This document shows, piece after piece, positions 1 to 9,249 of a stretch of 64,000 nt of DNA. The notes under the pieces are model-generated. The model was given only the letters and a program-made list of their open reading frames with translations. It was not told where the DNA came from and did not search any database. The stretch comes from Chlamydiota bacterium (lineage in GTDB: Bacteria > Chlamydiota > Chlamydiia > Chlamydiales > Rhabdochlamydiaceae): contig JAKEHU010000005.1 of NCBI GenBank assembly GCA_022614855.1, forward strand, positions 22,094 to 86,093. The letters are read 5' to 3'. The position numbers and the translations under genes were made by a program. Each line of letters starts with the position of its first letter. Within the stretch, counting starts at the first letter, position 1.

Positions 1-569
1 TCAATCATCAGAATTGCATCTTCTGTGCCGGCGAGCATTAAGTCTAATCGAGATTGACCCATTTCCTGAAAAGTAGGATTGACGATGAAGCGATCTTCAA
101 CCATCCCGACTCTTACTGCTGCAATGGGTTTAATTAAGGGGATGTCCGAAATGGTGAGAGCTGCGGATGCAGCGCAAATGGCTAGGGGATCAGGAGTGTG
201 GATTCCATCATAGGAAAAAACATAGGAGAGAATTTGCACTTCATTGTAATACCCTTCTTCAAACATGGGTCGAAGAGGGCGATCGATCAAACGGCAGGTT
301 AAGATCTCTTTTTCCGAAGGTCTTCCCTCTCGTTTGATGAAACCACCTAAAGTTTTTCCTGTGGAGGAAAATTTTTCCTGATAATCTACTCTTAATGGAA
401 GAAAATCTGTCTCTGCAGAGGCTTCATTTGCAGCGCATGCAGTTGCTAAAATAATTGTCTCTCCGCTTTGAACAGTGACAGCCCCATTTGCCTGTCTTGC
501 AATTTTTCCTGTTTGGAAGGTGATTTCGCGACCGTTAATCGAAACCGATATCTGATGAAATTTGTCCAT
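1..569 (-). CDS. pnp: Polyribonucleotide nucleotidyltransferase, N-terminal part (cut by window edge)
   Basis: PNPase degrades RNA 3' to 5' by phosphorolysis in the cytoplasm and joins mRNA turnover complexes. Only the first ~189 residues are present; the gene runs off the left edge. The reverse-strand translation starts at an ATG at 569 and reads as the first RNase PH core, including stretches such as GETIILATACAANE, DFLPLRVDYQEKF and GFIKREGRPSEKEIL, which are diagnostic for PNPase. An AGGAG ribosome-binding site lies just upstream. It follows rpsO on the same strand, the order rpsO-pnp known from many bacteria, and a hairpin lies between them. Confidence 0.96.
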   Translation of the reverse strand, partial: MDKFHQISVSINGREITFQTGKIARQANGAVTVQSGETIILATACAANEASAETDFLPLRVDYQEKFSSTGKTLGGFIKREGRPSEKEILTCRLIDRPLRPMFEEGYYNEVQILSYVFSYDGIHTPDPLAICAASAALTISDIPLIKPIAAVRVGMVEDRFIVNPTFQEMGQSRLDLMLAGTEDAILMI

Positions 570-616
570 ATGACTTATACACTCCTATTGTCAGTGGCTA
601 ATAGAATAACATTAAA

Positions 617-648
617 TTGAGGACGAAAGAATTTTTTTTCATCCTCAA
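617..648 (-). promoter_or_regulatory. Hairpin between rpsO and pnp
   Basis: An inverted repeat (TTGAGGACGAA / TTCATCCTCAA, one mismatch) flanks a T-rich loop in the rpsO-pnp spacer. In E. coli a spacer hairpin at this place is an RNase III site used in pnp autoregulation; whether that applies here is inference. It could also be a weak attenuator. Confidence 0.45.
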
Positions 649-673
649 ATAATCAAGGGGGAAGTTTACAGAA

Positions 674-943
674 TTATTTGCGCAAGTTCAAGCGTACAAT
701 TAAATTTTGATACCGCTTTGTATCGGTTGAATTGAGGTAATCCAATAATTTTCTTCTTTGACCAACAAGTTTTAACAAAGCAAGCCTAGAACTATGATCT
801 TTGGGGGCAAGTTTTAAATGTTCCATAAGTTCAGCGATTCTCTCTGTAAGAATTGCGATTTGTACGTCGGCAGAGCCTGTATCTTTTTCATGAAGTTGAA
901 ATTTTTTGGTAATTTCCTCTTTAGTACCTTTATCTAAAGACAT
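674..943 (-). CDS. rpsO: 30S ribosomal protein S15
   Basis: S15 is a primary 16S rRNA-binding protein of the small-subunit platform. The 89-residue product has the normal length and the family core, with the typical sequence [15 protein letters not shown] and the C-terminal RRKLLDYL motif. The ATG has a strong AAGGAG site just upstream. It is divergent from tadA and is followed by pnp, so rpsO-pnp is likely one transcript. The same neighbours (pnp, rpsO, tadA, a small ORF) occur in Chlamydia. Confidence 0.98.
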   Translation of the reverse strand: MSLDKGTKEEITKKFQLHEKDTGSADVQIAILTERIAELMEHLKLAPKDHSSRLALLKLVGQRRKLLDYLNSTDTKRYQNLIVRLNLRK

Positions 944-1063
944 GCACTTCTCCTTTGCTTAAGTAAGAGGGATACTGTGATTGAATATTAAAGCTTATTA
1001 TAACTCAAATTGTTACAACTTTCAACTAGAAAAATCTCCTTCACATTTGTTAAAATTTATGCA

Positions 1064-1540
1064 ATGTCTATGCAAAGAGATATTTTTTATATGAATGAAG
1101 CATGCAAAGAAGCTGCAAAAGCATTTGAAGCAGATGAAGTTCCTATTGGTGCTGTTTTAGTATTTCAAGAAAAGATTATCGCGCGTGCACATAATCGAGT
1201 AGAGGAGTTGCAAGATGCATCTGCTCATGCTGAGATGATTTGTTTGAGATTAGCCATGAAATATTTTAATTCTTGGAGACTTTTAGATACGACTCTTTAT
1301 TCAACATTAGAACCTTGCTCCATGTGCGCAGGAACACTGCTTTTATCGCGTGTTTCTACCCTTGTTTGGGGCGCTAGGGACATTAGACAGGGTGCGAGTG
1401 GAAGTTGGGTAGATCTGCTCAATATTCGTCATCCTATGCATAAATTAGAGGTGAGATCTGGCATTATGGAGGAGGAGTCTGGAGATCTATTAAAAAAATT
1501 TTTTCAAAAAAAGAGGGAAAGCGTTGGAAAAAATATTTAA
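1064..1540 (+). CDS. tadA: tRNA-specific adenosine deaminase TadA
   Basis: TadA deaminates adenosine 34 to inosine in tRNA-Arg(ACG). Zinc-site residues of the cytidine/deoxycytidylate deaminase fold are visible: HAE at residues 55-57 (His ligand and proton-shuttling Glu) and PCSMC at 84-88 (two Cys ligands). Length 158 aa fits the family. I chose the ATG at 1064; the frame is open back to a TTG at 1010, but that extension looks unlike TadA, and another ATG lies at 1070. No clear Shine-Dalgarno is seen. The 3' end overlaps the next small gene by 17 bases. Confidence 0.95.
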   Translation: MSMQRDIFYMNEACKEAAKAFEADEVPIGAVLVFQEKIIARAHNRVEELQDASAHAEMICLRLAMKYFNSWRLLDTTLYSTLEPCSMCAGTLLLSRVSTLVWGARDIRQGASGSWVDLLNIRHPMHKLEVRSGIMEEESGDLLKKFFQKKRESVGKNI

Positions 1541-1745
1541 CGAATTGATCGAATTGCAAAGAAAAAAAATTTTTACCATTGCCAAAACCATCGTTCCAAG
1601 AATTACAGAGGATGATTTGCTCCAGCCCAATGATTTCCCCAAACTCGAAAATCACCCTCTTTTTCGCTATGAAGAGGGTGTTTTAGAGGGCCTCATGACT
1701 GCTAGGATGGCTTTTTTAGCAAAACAGAAAGAAAAAGAATATTAG
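1524..1745 (+). CDS. Small conserved chlamydial protein (position of CT845)
   Basis: This 73-residue product starts at a TTG with an AGAGGG site just upstream, inside the end of tadA, so translation is probably coupled to it. The sequence is charged and helical with no membrane segment or recognisable motif. Its place directly after tadA matches the small hypothetical gene CT845 of C. trachomatis; that assignment rests on gene order from memory, not on a comparison. Function unknown. Confidence 0.75.
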   Translation: MEKIFNELIELQRKKIFTIAKTIVPRITEDDLLQPNDFPKLENHPLFRYEEGVLEGLMTARMAFLAKQKEKEY

Positions 1746-1923
1746 GCTTCTTTCGAAACCCCATTTTCTCGTTAAAAATTTGCTTTTTAGCATCTCTAAA
1801 ATCAGCTTTTTCGCCCATATGCTCTACACATTGTTGCTCAAAAGCCGCTTTTAGATCTGCTGAAAAACCATTATTTTTTTCGAGTAAAGCGAGTTTCGAA
1901 AGAAGTCTATTGTTCTTAAGCAA
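1702..1923 (-). CDS. Doubtful small ORF, possible gene remnant
   Basis: The gap before rpmE holds a minus-strand frame whose translation from a TTG at 1923 (73 aa) has a protein-like alternation of charged and hydrophobic residues (for example SADLKAAFEQQCVEHMGEKA). There is no Shine-Dalgarno and no ATG at the start, and its end overlaps the convergent small gene by 44 bases. It may be a decayed gene, a real small gene, or chance. Confidence 0.2.
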   Translation of the reverse strand: MLKNNRLLSKLALLEKNNGFSADLKAAFEQQCVEHMGEKADFRDAKKQIFNEKMGFRKKPNILFLSVLLKKPS

Positions 1924-1971
1924 GATTTGGGTTAAAATAGTAAGATAAAAATAATTTGAGGAGCAGATTAT

Positions 1972-2277
1972 ATGAAAAAAGAAGGTCATCCAGAATACCA
2001 AGATGTGCTTTTTGTTGATTCCGCTACAGGATTTAAGTTTGTTTGCGGCTCCACATTAAAACCAAAAGAAAAGGAAGTCTTTGAAGGAAAAGAATATCCT
2101 GTTTATCGCGTTGCCATTTCTTCTGCATCTCATCCCTTTTTTACAAAAAGCAAACAATTTGTCGATTCTGAAGGAAGAGTTGATAAATTTCGCAAGCGCT
2201 ATAGCGGCTTAAAGCAGGAAAAAAAGGAAGTTGCCGCTGCGCCAGTAAAGAAAAAAGCAAGGTCTAAAAAATCCTAA
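1972..2277 (+). CDS. rpmE: 50S ribosomal protein L31
   Basis: L31 sits at the central protuberance and bridges the subunits. The 101-residue product begins [20 protein letters not shown] and has the [28 protein letters not shown] block typical of the zinc-free (type B) form: the Cys ligands of type A are absent. The C-terminal tail from about residue 80 is Lys/Ala-rich, a lineage-specific extension. A GAGGAG site precedes the ATG. It heads the long plus-strand run and is followed after 9 bases by prfA. Confidence 0.95.
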   Translation: MKKEGHPEYQDVLFVDSATGFKFVCGSTLKPKEKEVFEGKEYPVYRVAISSASHPFFTKSKQFVDSEGRVDKFRKRYSGLKQEKKEVAAAPVKKKARSKKS

Positions 2278-2286
2278 ATTACTCCG

Positions 2287-3363
2287 ATGGAAGAAGCAAT
2301 TCGCCGTTATCTAGCTCGTTTTGCAGAGCTAGAGCAAATTCTCGCCACCCCTGAAATATTTGAAGATCAAAAAAAATATCGCGCTCTCACACAAGAACAT
2401 GCCCATCTTTCTGAGATAAAAGAGGCGTGGAACCAATATATACAAGCGCAAAATCAGCTCAAAGAAAATCAAGAATTAGCCAAGGTAGAAAAGGATCCCG
2501 ACTTTCTCCATTATCTAAAAGAGGAAATCGATAGTCTTTCTAAAAAAATCATTTCTCTAAAAGTCAAATTGGAAAATCTTTTAGTTCCACCCGATCCAAA
2601 TGATCATAGAAACATCATTTTAGAAATCCGTGCTGGAACTGGAGGAGATGAAGCAGCCATTTTTGTCGGTGATTGTGTGCGGATGTACAAGTGTTATGCC
2701 GATCGAAAAGGTTGGAAATATGAGCCTCTTTCGTTTGCATCTTCCGAATTGGGTGGATATAAAGAATATATCATGGTTCTATCGGGACAAAATATCTACC
2801 GATTGATGCAATATGAAGCAGGTACGCATCGTGTCCAGAGAGTTCCTGAAACAGAAACACAAGGAAGAGTTCACACCTCAGCAGTTACCATTGCAGTTCT
2901 GCTTGAGCCAGATGAAGAAGAAAAGATCATTCTCGACGAAAGAGAATTAAAAATTGATACATATAGAGCTTCTGGTGCAGGCGGACAACATGTAAATACA
3001 ACCGACTCTGCTGTTCGCATCACCCATCTTCCCACTGGAATCATCGTCTATTGTCAAGATGAGAGAAGTCAACATCGAAATAAGGAAAAAGCTCTTCGCC
3101 TACTTTCAGCTAAGGTTGCTGATGAAAAGAGAAAAAAAGCTGAAAAAGAAATGGCTGCCCTTCGATCTAGCCAAGTTGGAACAGGAGATCGTTCAGAGAG
3201 AATTCGCACATACAATTTTTCTCAAAATCGAGTAACGGATCATAGAATTGATCTGACTCTTTACAAGCTAGATCTCATCATGGATGGCGATTTAGATGAG
3301 ATCACCCAATCTCTTGTTGCCTATTTTCATCAGCAAAAATTGTCGAGTGCAGGATCTAAATGA
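2287..3363 (+). CDS. prfA: Peptide chain release factor 1
   Basis: RF1 recognises UAA and UAG and triggers release of the nascent protein. The 358-residue product has the universal GGQ motif ([15 protein letters not shown], around residue 235), whose Gln is the substrate of PrmC encoded next. The codon-reading tripeptide is of the P-x-T type ([13 protein letters not shown]) rather than the SPF of RF2, so RF1 is the right name. The stop overlaps the prmC ATG by four bases (ATGA), which suggests translational coupling of factor and modifier. Confidence 0.98.
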   Translation: MEEAIRRYLARFAELEQILATPEIFEDQKKYRALTQEHAHLSEIKEAWNQYIQAQNQLKENQELAKVEKDPDFLHYLKEEIDSLSKKIISLKVKLENLLVPPDPNDHRNIILEIRAGTGGDEAAIFVGDCVRMYKCYADRKGWKYEPLSFASSELGGYKEYIMVLSGQNIYRLMQYEAGTHRVQRVPETETQGRVHTSAVTIAVLLEPDEEEKIILDERELKIDTYRASGAGGQHVNTTDSAVRITHLPTGIIVYCQDERSQHRNKEKALRLLSAKVADEKRKKAEKEMAALRSSQVGTGDRSERIRTYNFSQNRVTDHRIDLTLYKLDLIMDGDLDEITQSLVAYFHQQKLSSAGSK

Positions 3364-4217
3364 AGTTACTTGGTCAGGTATTGAAATTAGCTGAAACCTT
3401 TTTGTTGCAAAAAAAGATTGCCTCTCCAAGAAGAGAGGCTGAAATTCTTCTCGCAGAGCTTTTGCATATTAAAAGATTGGATCTCTATCTACAGTTTGAT
3501 AGACCTCTTGAAGAAAAAGAGGTGGTAGATTTTAGAAACCTCATTTTGGAGAGAGCCACTGGAAAGCCGATTCCCTATATTTTTGGGAAAATGGAATTTT
3601 GCGATTTAACCTTGGAAATCAATTCTCATGTTCTCATTCCTCGTCAAGAGACCGAGATTTTGCTCCATCTAGTCTGTAAAAGACTGGAAAAGGAGAATTT
3701 GCAAGGGAAAATTCTATTTGATCTTTGCTCAGGTTCAGGATGTCTTGGCCTGGGAGTTAAAAAGAGATTTCCACAGTTAGATGTCTACCTTTCTGATCTC
3801 TCTGAAAGTGCACTGAGTTTAGCTAAAAAAAATGGAGAAAAAAACGATATAGAAGTGACCTTTCTGCAAGGAGACCTCTTAATGCCCTTCAAAGGAAAGA
3901 AGGCAAATATTGTTTTTTGTAATCCCCCTTATCTTTCCTTTTCCGATTTTGAAAAGCTAGATAAAGAGGTCAAAGATTTTGAACCTTCTTCTGCTCTTCT
4001 TGCAGGAGAAAGTGGGGTGGAATTTTATGAAAGACTCAGCAAAGAATTGCCAGACTATTTACACCCAAATGCGCAAATATTTTTTGAAATTGGGACAGGT
4101 CAGGGAGAAAAGGTGAAAAATTTTTTTACCAATTCCGAGTGGAAAAATCCGACTGTAGAAAAGGATTGGGCTGGCCATGACCGGTTTTTTTCCGCTATTT
4201 TCCTTGAAACCTCATGA
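3360..4217 (+). CDS. prmC: Release factor glutamine N5-methyltransferase PrmC
   Basis: PrmC methylates the GGQ glutamine of release factors with SAM. The 285-residue product has an N-terminal helical domain (about 1-90), the [10 protein letters not shown] linker, a SAM-binding [14 protein letters not shown] loop near residue 120, and the catalytic NPPY motif near residue 189. Length and layout are standard. The gene overlaps its substrate gene prfA by four bases. Confidence 0.97.
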   Translation: MKLLGQVLKLAETFLLQKKIASPRREAEILLAELLHIKRLDLYLQFDRPLEEKEVVDFRNLILERATGKPIPYIFGKMEFCDLTLEINSHVLIPRQETEILLHLVCKRLEKENLQGKILFDLCSGSGCLGLGVKKRFPQLDVYLSDLSESALSLAKKNGEKNDIEVTFLQGDLLMPFKGKKANIVFCNPPYLSFSDFEKLDKEVKDFEPSSALLAGESGVEFYERLSKELPDYLHPNAQIFFEIGTGQGEKVKNFFTNSEWKNPTVEKDWAGHDRFFSAIFLETS

Positions 4218-4249
4218 TTTATCCCATAAAATGTCTGTAGTATAAAATT

Positions 4250-5569
4250 ATGTTTGATTCACTAACAAAGAAATTTCAACAGCTCTTTTCCGGTTTTCCC
4301 AAGGGGAAGCTCACGGAGGAGAATATCTCTGATGCGATTCGCGAGGTGAGGCTGGCCCTGCTCGATGCCGATGTCAACTACACCGTAGCATCGCAATTCA
4401 TTAAGAGAGTAAAGGAAAAAGCCATTGGGGATCAGATTATCAAGTCCATTTCCCCGGGACAACAGTTCATTAAAATCATCCATGATGAACTCATTGTTCT
4501 CATGGGTTCGCAAGAATCGACTTTGCAAAGCAAATCTTATCCATCGACCATTCTCCTCTGTGGACTGCAAGGCTCAGGAAAAACGACGCAAAGTGCAAAG
4601 CTCGCTAATTATTTAAAAAAAAAGGAAGCCAAGAAAAAGGTACTCATTGCAGCCTGCGATTTGCAAAGGCCGGCTGCCATAGAGCAGTTAAAGAAACTTT
4701 GTCAACAGATTGCAGTTCCCTGTTTTTACTTAGAGGGAGAAAAAGACCCTACTATTGTTGCCAAAGAAGCCCATATCAAAGCAGCTAAAGAGGGATTTGA
4801 TTTTCTCATTCTCGATACAGCAGGAAGACTCCACATAGATGAACCTTTGATGAAAGAGCTTGTTCAAATAAAAACGATTGTGAATCCCGATGAAATTCTC
4901 TTTGTTGCCTCTGCGCTTTTTGGACAGGATGCGGTGAAAACTGCACAGGAATTCGATCAGTATCTTGGCATTACGGGAACAATTTTAACCATGCTGGATG
5001 GAAATGCACGAGCTGGGGCGGCCATTTCTATTGTCGAAGTGACAAAAAAGCCACTCAAATTTGAAGGAATCGGTGAAGGAATAGAGGATTTTCAACTCTT
5101 TAATCCGAAATCGATGGCCGATCGGATTTTGGGAATGGGCGATGTGATCAATCTTGTGCGCAAGGCAGAAGAACAGATCACTGAAGAGGATAAAAAGGAT
5201 TGGGAAAAGAAGTTGCGGAAAGCTTCCTTTACTTATGAGGATTATCTAAAGCAAATGGGATCTGTGAGAAAAATGGGTCCTTTAAAAAATCTCTTAAAAA
5301 TGTTCCCAGGTGCACAGAATTTTGATTCATTTGACATACCGGAAAAAGAGTTTCAAAAAATGGAAGCGATGATTCTTTCTATGACGCCTGACGAAAGGGA
5401 GGAGAAAGTAGAACTTGTCCCGAGCAGAAGAAGGCGAATTGCAAAAGGAAGCGGAACAACGATCGATGATGTCAATCGCCTAGCAAAAGGATTTAAAGAG
5501 TTAAAGAAACTCTGCAAGAACATGCCAAATATTAAACAAAAATTACCGGAGAATAAGTTATGGCACTAA
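4250..5569 (+). CDS. ffh: Signal recognition particle protein Ffh (SRP54)
   Basis: Ffh binds 4.5S RNA and signal sequences and delivers ribosomes to FtsY. The 439-residue product has the N bundle, a GTPase G domain (P-loop GLQGSGKTTQSAKLA near residue 105; DTAGRLHID near 187), and an M domain with the RNA-binding SRRRRIAKGSGTT block near residue 385. The G4 position, normally TKxD, reads TMLDG (around residue 246), and the usual VDA before GQDA reads VASA; the family is still unmistakable. The 3' end overlaps rpsP by 10 bases. Confidence 0.96.
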   Translation: MFDSLTKKFQQLFSGFPKGKLTEENISDAIREVRLALLDADVNYTVASQFIKRVKEKAIGDQIIKSISPGQQFIKIIHDELIVLMGSQESTLQSKSYPSTILLCGLQGSGKTTQSAKLANYLKKKEAKKKVLIAACDLQRPAAIEQLKKLCQQIAVPCFYLEGEKDPTIVAKEAHIKAAKEGFDFLILDTAGRLHIDEPLMKELVQIKTIVNPDEILFVASALFGQDAVKTAQEFDQYLGITGTILTMLDGNARAGAAISIVEVTKKPLKFEGIGEGIEDFQLFNPKSMADRILGMGDVINLVRKAEEQITEEDKKDWEKKLRKASFTYEDYLKQMGSVRKMGPLKNLLKMFPGAQNFDSFDIPEKEFQKMEAMILSMTPDEREEKVELVPSRRRRIAKGSGTTIDDVNRLAKGFKELKKLCKNMPNIKQKLPENKLWH

Positions 5570-5922
5570 AAATACGCCTTCGACAATACGGACGCAATAA
5601 CAGGCAAACGTTTCGATTAGTTGTAATGGATATTCGAGAAAAACGAGATGGAAAATATATTGAAAAACTAGGCTGGTATGACCCTCTCCTGAAAGAAAAA
5701 AATATGGAAGTAAATGGAGATAGAGTGACGCATTGGCTGAATCTGGGTGCAGAGATGTCCCATGATGCAAAAACCATCATTTCCAAATCAGCCCCATCCG
5801 TTATTAAAGAATGGAATGAAAAAAGAAGAGTAAAAAATCTAAAGAGGATTGCTCAAAGAAGAGCATTGAGAAGAGCTAGAAGTAAAGTACCCAAAGTAAA
5901 AGAGATGGCAAAAGGAAAATGA
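5560..5922 (+). CDS. rpsP: 30S ribosomal protein S16
   Basis: S16 is an assembly protein of the small-subunit body. The 120-residue product starts MALKIRLRQYGRNNRQTFRLVV, a clear S16 signature, and carries a basic C-terminal extension (Arg/Lys-rich, about residues 85-120) beyond the bacterial core of roughly 80. The ATG lies inside the end of ffh, and trmD begins one base after the stop. The ffh-rpsP-trmD-rplS string is conserved across bacteria. Confidence 0.97.
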   Translation: MALKIRLRQYGRNNRQTFRLVVMDIREKRDGKYIEKLGWYDPLLKEKNMEVNGDRVTHWLNLGAEMSHDAKTIISKSAPSVIKEWNEKRRVKNLKRIAQRRALRRARSKVPKVKEMAKGK

Positions 5923-5923
5923 G

Positions 5924-6583
5924 ATGCGCATTGATATCTTATCTCTTTTTCCCTCCTATTTTCGCGGTCCTTTTGATGTGAGTATTTTAAAAAGAGCTCA
6001 AGAAAAGAAGCTTTTGGATATTCATTTAATTGACATTCGGGATTTTGCAGAAGGAAAACATCGAAAAGTAGATGACCATCCCTATGGGGGAGGAAGCGGC
6101 ATGGTTTTAATGGCTGGGCCAGTTGTAAAAGCCATTCGCAGTGTGAAAGAGGAGGGTGCAAAAGTCATTTATTTGACTCCACAAGGAAAGCTTTTAGATG
6201 CTGAAAAATGTTTGCAACTTTCTAAGGAAAGTCATTTAATTTTAGTCTGTGGCCATTATGAGGGAATTGATAAGAGAATTGATAAAGAGATTCATGAGGA
6301 GATCAGCATTGGAAATTATGTTTTAACAAATGGCTGTTTGGCTGCCATTGTTTTGGTCGATGGTGTAGTGCGATTTATTCCTGGAGTCTTGGGTTCGGAA
6401 GAATCGGCGATGAGTGATTCATTTGAGCAGGGAATGTTAGAAGGGCCCCAGTACACCAGACCAGAAAATTTTGAAGGAATGGTCATTCCAGAAATCTTAA
6501 AAAGCGGCCATCATGCAAAGATCAAAAAATGGCGCGAAGAAATGGCAAAAAAGAAAACAGAAGAAGTTAGGAGTAAGTTATGA
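5924..6583 (+). CDS. trmD: tRNA (guanine-N1)-methyltransferase TrmD
   Basis: TrmD methylates G37 of tRNAs reading CNN codons and prevents frameshifting. The 219-residue product is on the short side. It has the SPOUT knot segments [14 protein letters not shown] and [14 protein letters not shown], the Arg in [10 protein letters not shown], and the catalytic Asp in [18 protein letters not shown]. The usual GDYVLxGGE stretch reads GNYVLTNGC, a variant worth noting, but the residues needed for catalysis are present. The stop overlaps rplS by four bases. Confidence 0.95.
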   Translation: MRIDILSLFPSYFRGPFDVSILKRAQEKKLLDIHLIDIRDFAEGKHRKVDDHPYGGGSGMVLMAGPVVKAIRSVKEEGAKVIYLTPQGKLLDAEKCLQLSKESHLILVCGHYEGIDKRIDKEIHEEISIGNYVLTNGCLAAIVLVDGVVRFIPGVLGSEESAMSDSFEQGMLEGPQYTRPENFEGMVIPEILKSGHHAKIKKWREEMAKKKTEEVRSKL

Positions 6584-7002
6584 AGGGGAATAAGATAATC
6601 CAAGAAATTGAAAATGAGCAGTTAAAAACAGATATTCCTCAAATTAAAATTGGCGATACATTAGATGTCCACATTCGAATCATCGAAGGAGAAAAGGAGC
6701 GCATTCAGGTCTTTAATGGCATTGTTATCGCAAAGCGTGGAGCAGGACTTTCGGAAACCATTTCACTTTATCGAGTTTCTTATGGATCTGGCATAGAAAG
6801 AGTTTTTATGCTCCATAGCCCTCTAATCGCTAAGATTGAAGTTGTAAAAAGAGGAAAGGTAAGAAAGGCAAAACTCCATTACCTCAGAGGAATTTTTGGC
6901 AAAAAAGCTAAGGTAAAAGAAAAGATTGGAGCGCAGCTCCAAACTGGTTCGAAAGCTGTATTGGTCAGCTCAGAAACTTCTCTTGAAGAAAAGCCATCTT
7001 AA
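6580..7002 (+). CDS. rplS: 50S ribosomal protein L19
   Basis: L19 lies at the subunit interface of the 50S particle. The 140-residue product shows the L19 core: [58 protein letters not shown] and [18 protein letters not shown] short acidic tail follows the usual ~115-residue core. Translation is coupled to trmD by an ATGA overlap, and rnhB follows within 18 bases. Confidence 0.97.
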   Translation: MKGNKIIQEIENEQLKTDIPQIKIGDTLDVHIRIIEGEKERIQVFNGIVIAKRGAGLSETISLYRVSYGSGIERVFMLHSPLIAKIEVVKRGKVRKAKLHYLRGIFGKKAKVKEKIGAQLQTGSKAVLVSSETSLEEKPS

Positions 7003-7020
7003 GATAAATGATATTTGCCA

Positions 7021-7722
7021 ATGGCAAAATCAAAGGCTGCTGTCAAACAAGCTACAAAGAAACGTGTAGAGACAATGCGTCTACAACGGCTCTGTTCAAT
7101 TGAAGATGAGATCAAAAAATTAGGTTTCGGAACCATTGCAGGAGTTGATGAGGCAGGAAGAGGTCCATTGGCAGGTCCTGTCGTTGCGGCTGCTTGCATT
7201 CTTCCCGATGGCTTAGTGGTCAGAGGGATCAATGATAGTAAAAAATTGACATTTGAACAGAGATATAAGTTATACCAAGACCTCATTATACATGCAGAGA
7301 TTTGTTATGGTGTTGGTGTTGTTGAAGCTTTTGAAATCGATCAAATCAATATTTTGCAAGCAACGTTTAAGGCGATGCTCATCGCCATTGCAAGACTTGC
7401 AAAAAAGCCGGATTATCTTCTATTTGATGGGACTCAATTGCCACAGACGCAGATTCCATGCCAAGGCATTATTGATGGAGATCTACTCTGCCAATCAATT
7501 GCCGCAGCGTCTATCATAGCAAAAGTAACCAGAGACCATATCATGCTCGGATATCATGATTTATTTCCAAATTATGGTTTTAATGAGCATAAAGGATATG
7601 GAACAAGCGATCATCTTCGAGCAATAGAAGTTTATGGACCTTGCGACATCCATCGCAAAAGTTTTGGGCTCTTGAAGTTAAAAGCGGATGATCTAATTTT
7701 AGAAGAACAAACAGTGAGTTAG
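7021..7722 (+). CDS. rnhB: Ribonuclease HII
   Basis: RNase HII cuts RNA in RNA-DNA hybrids and single ribonucleotides in DNA. The product (233 aa from the ATG at 7021; a TTG two codons upstream is also in frame) has the active-site GVDEAGRGPLAGPVVAAA block with Asp43 and Glu44, DGTQLP, and AAASIIAKVTRD for the remaining acidic residues. The first ~30 residues are a Lys-rich extension. A small hairpin (7714-7730) covers the stop codon just before the yicC gene. Confidence 0.96.
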   Translation: MAKSKAAVKQATKKRVETMRLQRLCSIEDEIKKLGFGTIAGVDEAGRGPLAGPVVAAACILPDGLVVRGINDSKKLTFEQRYKLYQDLIIHAEICYGVGVVEAFEIDQINILQATFKAMLIAIARLAKKPDYLLFDGTQLPQTQIPCQGIIDGDLLCQSIAAASIIAKVTRDHIMLGYHDLFPNYGFNEHKGYGTSDHLRAIEVYGPCDIHRKSFGLLKLKADDLILEEQTVS

Positions 7723-7754
7723 GAACTCACCTTAAGATGAGTTAGGAAAAATCC

Positions 7755-8639
7755 ATGCGAAGTATGACAGGATATGGAAGAGTAGAAAAGATCTTAGATG
7801 GGACCAAGCTAATCATGGAAATCCATTCTGTAAATCGAAAAAATTTAGATATGCAGATTTACCTTCCAAAAAATTTTTTGCGATTTGATATAGATTTGCG
7901 AAAATGGGTCGGTCAAGAAATCATCAGAGGAACACTCATTATTCGTTTGCATTTAGAAGGAGATGTTCCAAGTAGACTGCCTTCAAAAGAACAATTATCA
8001 CAGATGAGGGCTTTAAAGAAAAATTGGGAAAAAATCGCAAAGGAAATAGGATATCCCTCAGAAGTAGTGAATTTCCCATTTATTTTTGACCAGATGCAAA
8101 ATCTCTCTTTCCTAGAAGAAAAACCATTTGATGAGGGTGAATGGAAAAAGAAATTGAAGCAAATGACAGAGCAAACTTTAGAAAAACTGGTAAAAATGAA
8201 AGAAGTAGAGGGGACAGCTCTTGCAAGAGATATGCAAACGCGAATGAGGCAGGTGCAAAAGAAAATTGAAGAGATTGAAAAGATTGCCCCTAAATCATTG
8301 GAGGAGTTTAAGAAAAAATTTAAAGAAAGACTTTCAGAAATTGTTGCGAGCGAATTGCAAGAAAAAAGTAAGTTTTATTATGAATTGGAAGCTTTTGCAG
8401 ATAAAATAGACATTACTGAAGAAATCATCCGTTTCAAATCCCATTTGGATCAATTTTACCCATTATTAAAATCAAAGGAAAAAAGTGTAGGTCGCAATCT
8501 CGATTTTCTGCTTCAAGAAATGGGAAGAGAAATTGCAACCATTTTGGCAAAAAATGCAGATCTTCCTATTGCCAATTTGGCTTTAGAAATAAAAATTGAG
8601 CTCGAAAAGGTGCGAGAGCAAATACAGAATATCGAATAG
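7755..8639 (+). CDS. yicC: YicC-family endoribonuclease
   Basis: The 294-residue product starts MRSMTGYGR, the hallmark of YicC proteins, and ends with the conserved DUF1732 C-terminal region (YYELEAFADKIDITEEIIRFKSHL ... NLDFLLQEMGREI). E. coli YicC has been described as an RNA endonuclease acting with PNPase on a small RNA. The central part is strongly helical and charged. It overlaps no neighbour at the start; gmk follows after 10 bases. yicC-gmk-rpoZ is a common bacterial order. Confidence 0.93.
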   Translation: MRSMTGYGRVEKILDGTKLIMEIHSVNRKNLDMQIYLPKNFLRFDIDLRKWVGQEIIRGTLIIRLHLEGDVPSRLPSKEQLSQMRALKKNWEKIAKEIGYPSEVVNFPFIFDQMQNLSFLEEKPFDEGEWKKKLKQMTEQTLEKLVKMKEVEGTALARDMQTRMRQVQKKIEEIEKIAPKSLEEFKKKFKERLSEIVASELQEKSKFYYELEAFADKIDITEEIIRFKSHLDQFYPLLKSKEKSVGRNLDFLLQEMGREIATILAKNADLPIANLALEIKIELEKVREQIQNIE

Positions 8640-8649
8640 AGGTCTCAAA

Positions 8650-9249
8650 GTGGAAAAATTGTTGGGAAATTTGACCAGAGGCTTGGTTTTTGTAGTAAGC
8701 GCTCCAGCGGGAACAGGAAAAACAACTTTGGTAAAAATGATTTTAGATGAATTTCCTACCATTGTAGGCAGTGTCTCTTGTACTACAAGACCTCCAAGAT
8801 CAGGGGAAATTCCTGGGAAGGACTACCATTTTTTGAAAAAAGAAGAATTTGAAGCTAAAATTCAAACTGGAGATTTTTTAGAATATGCCCAAGTATTTGA
8901 TGATTATTACGGGACTTCTAAAGAATTTGTTTTAGAGCAGCAAAGCAAAGGGAAACATGTCGTCTTGGTCATTGATACGCAAGGGGCAATGCAATTAAAG
9001 GAAAAAAAATTTCCGGCAATTTTTATTTTTATCAGTCCACCTTCTTTGCCAGAGCTAAGAGAAAGACTATTTAAAAGAAAAACTGAAAACATAGAGCTTG
9101 TTGAAAAAAGACTATCTTGGGCTATGCACGAAATGGCAATAGCAAACAAATATGACTACAACATTGTGAATGACAATCTGTACGTAGCTTATGATATTTT
9201 GCGGAGCATTTTTATTGCAGAAGAACATAAAATTAGGAGAGAAAAATGA
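8650..9249 (+). CDS. gmk: Guanylate kinase
   Basis: Gmk converts GMP and ATP to GDP and ADP. I start it at GTG 8650, where TAGAGG lies at good spacing; the frame is open upstream into yicC, but that part has no family likeness. The 199-residue product has the P-loop SAPAGTGKTTL, the GMP-binding SCTTRPPRSGEIPGKDYHFL region, EYAQVFDDYYGTS and the C-terminal YDYNIVNDNL. The stop overlaps the next ATG (ATGA). Confidence 0.96.
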   Translation: MEKLLGNLTRGLVFVVSAPAGTGKTTLVKMILDEFPTIVGSVSCTTRPPRSGEIPGKDYHFLKKEEFEAKIQTGDFLEYAQVFDDYYGTSKEFVLEQQSKGKHVVLVIDTQGAMQLKEKKFPAIFIFISPPSLPELRERLFKRKTENIELVEKRLSWAMHEMAIANKYDYNIVNDNLYVAYDILRSIFIAEEHKIRREK

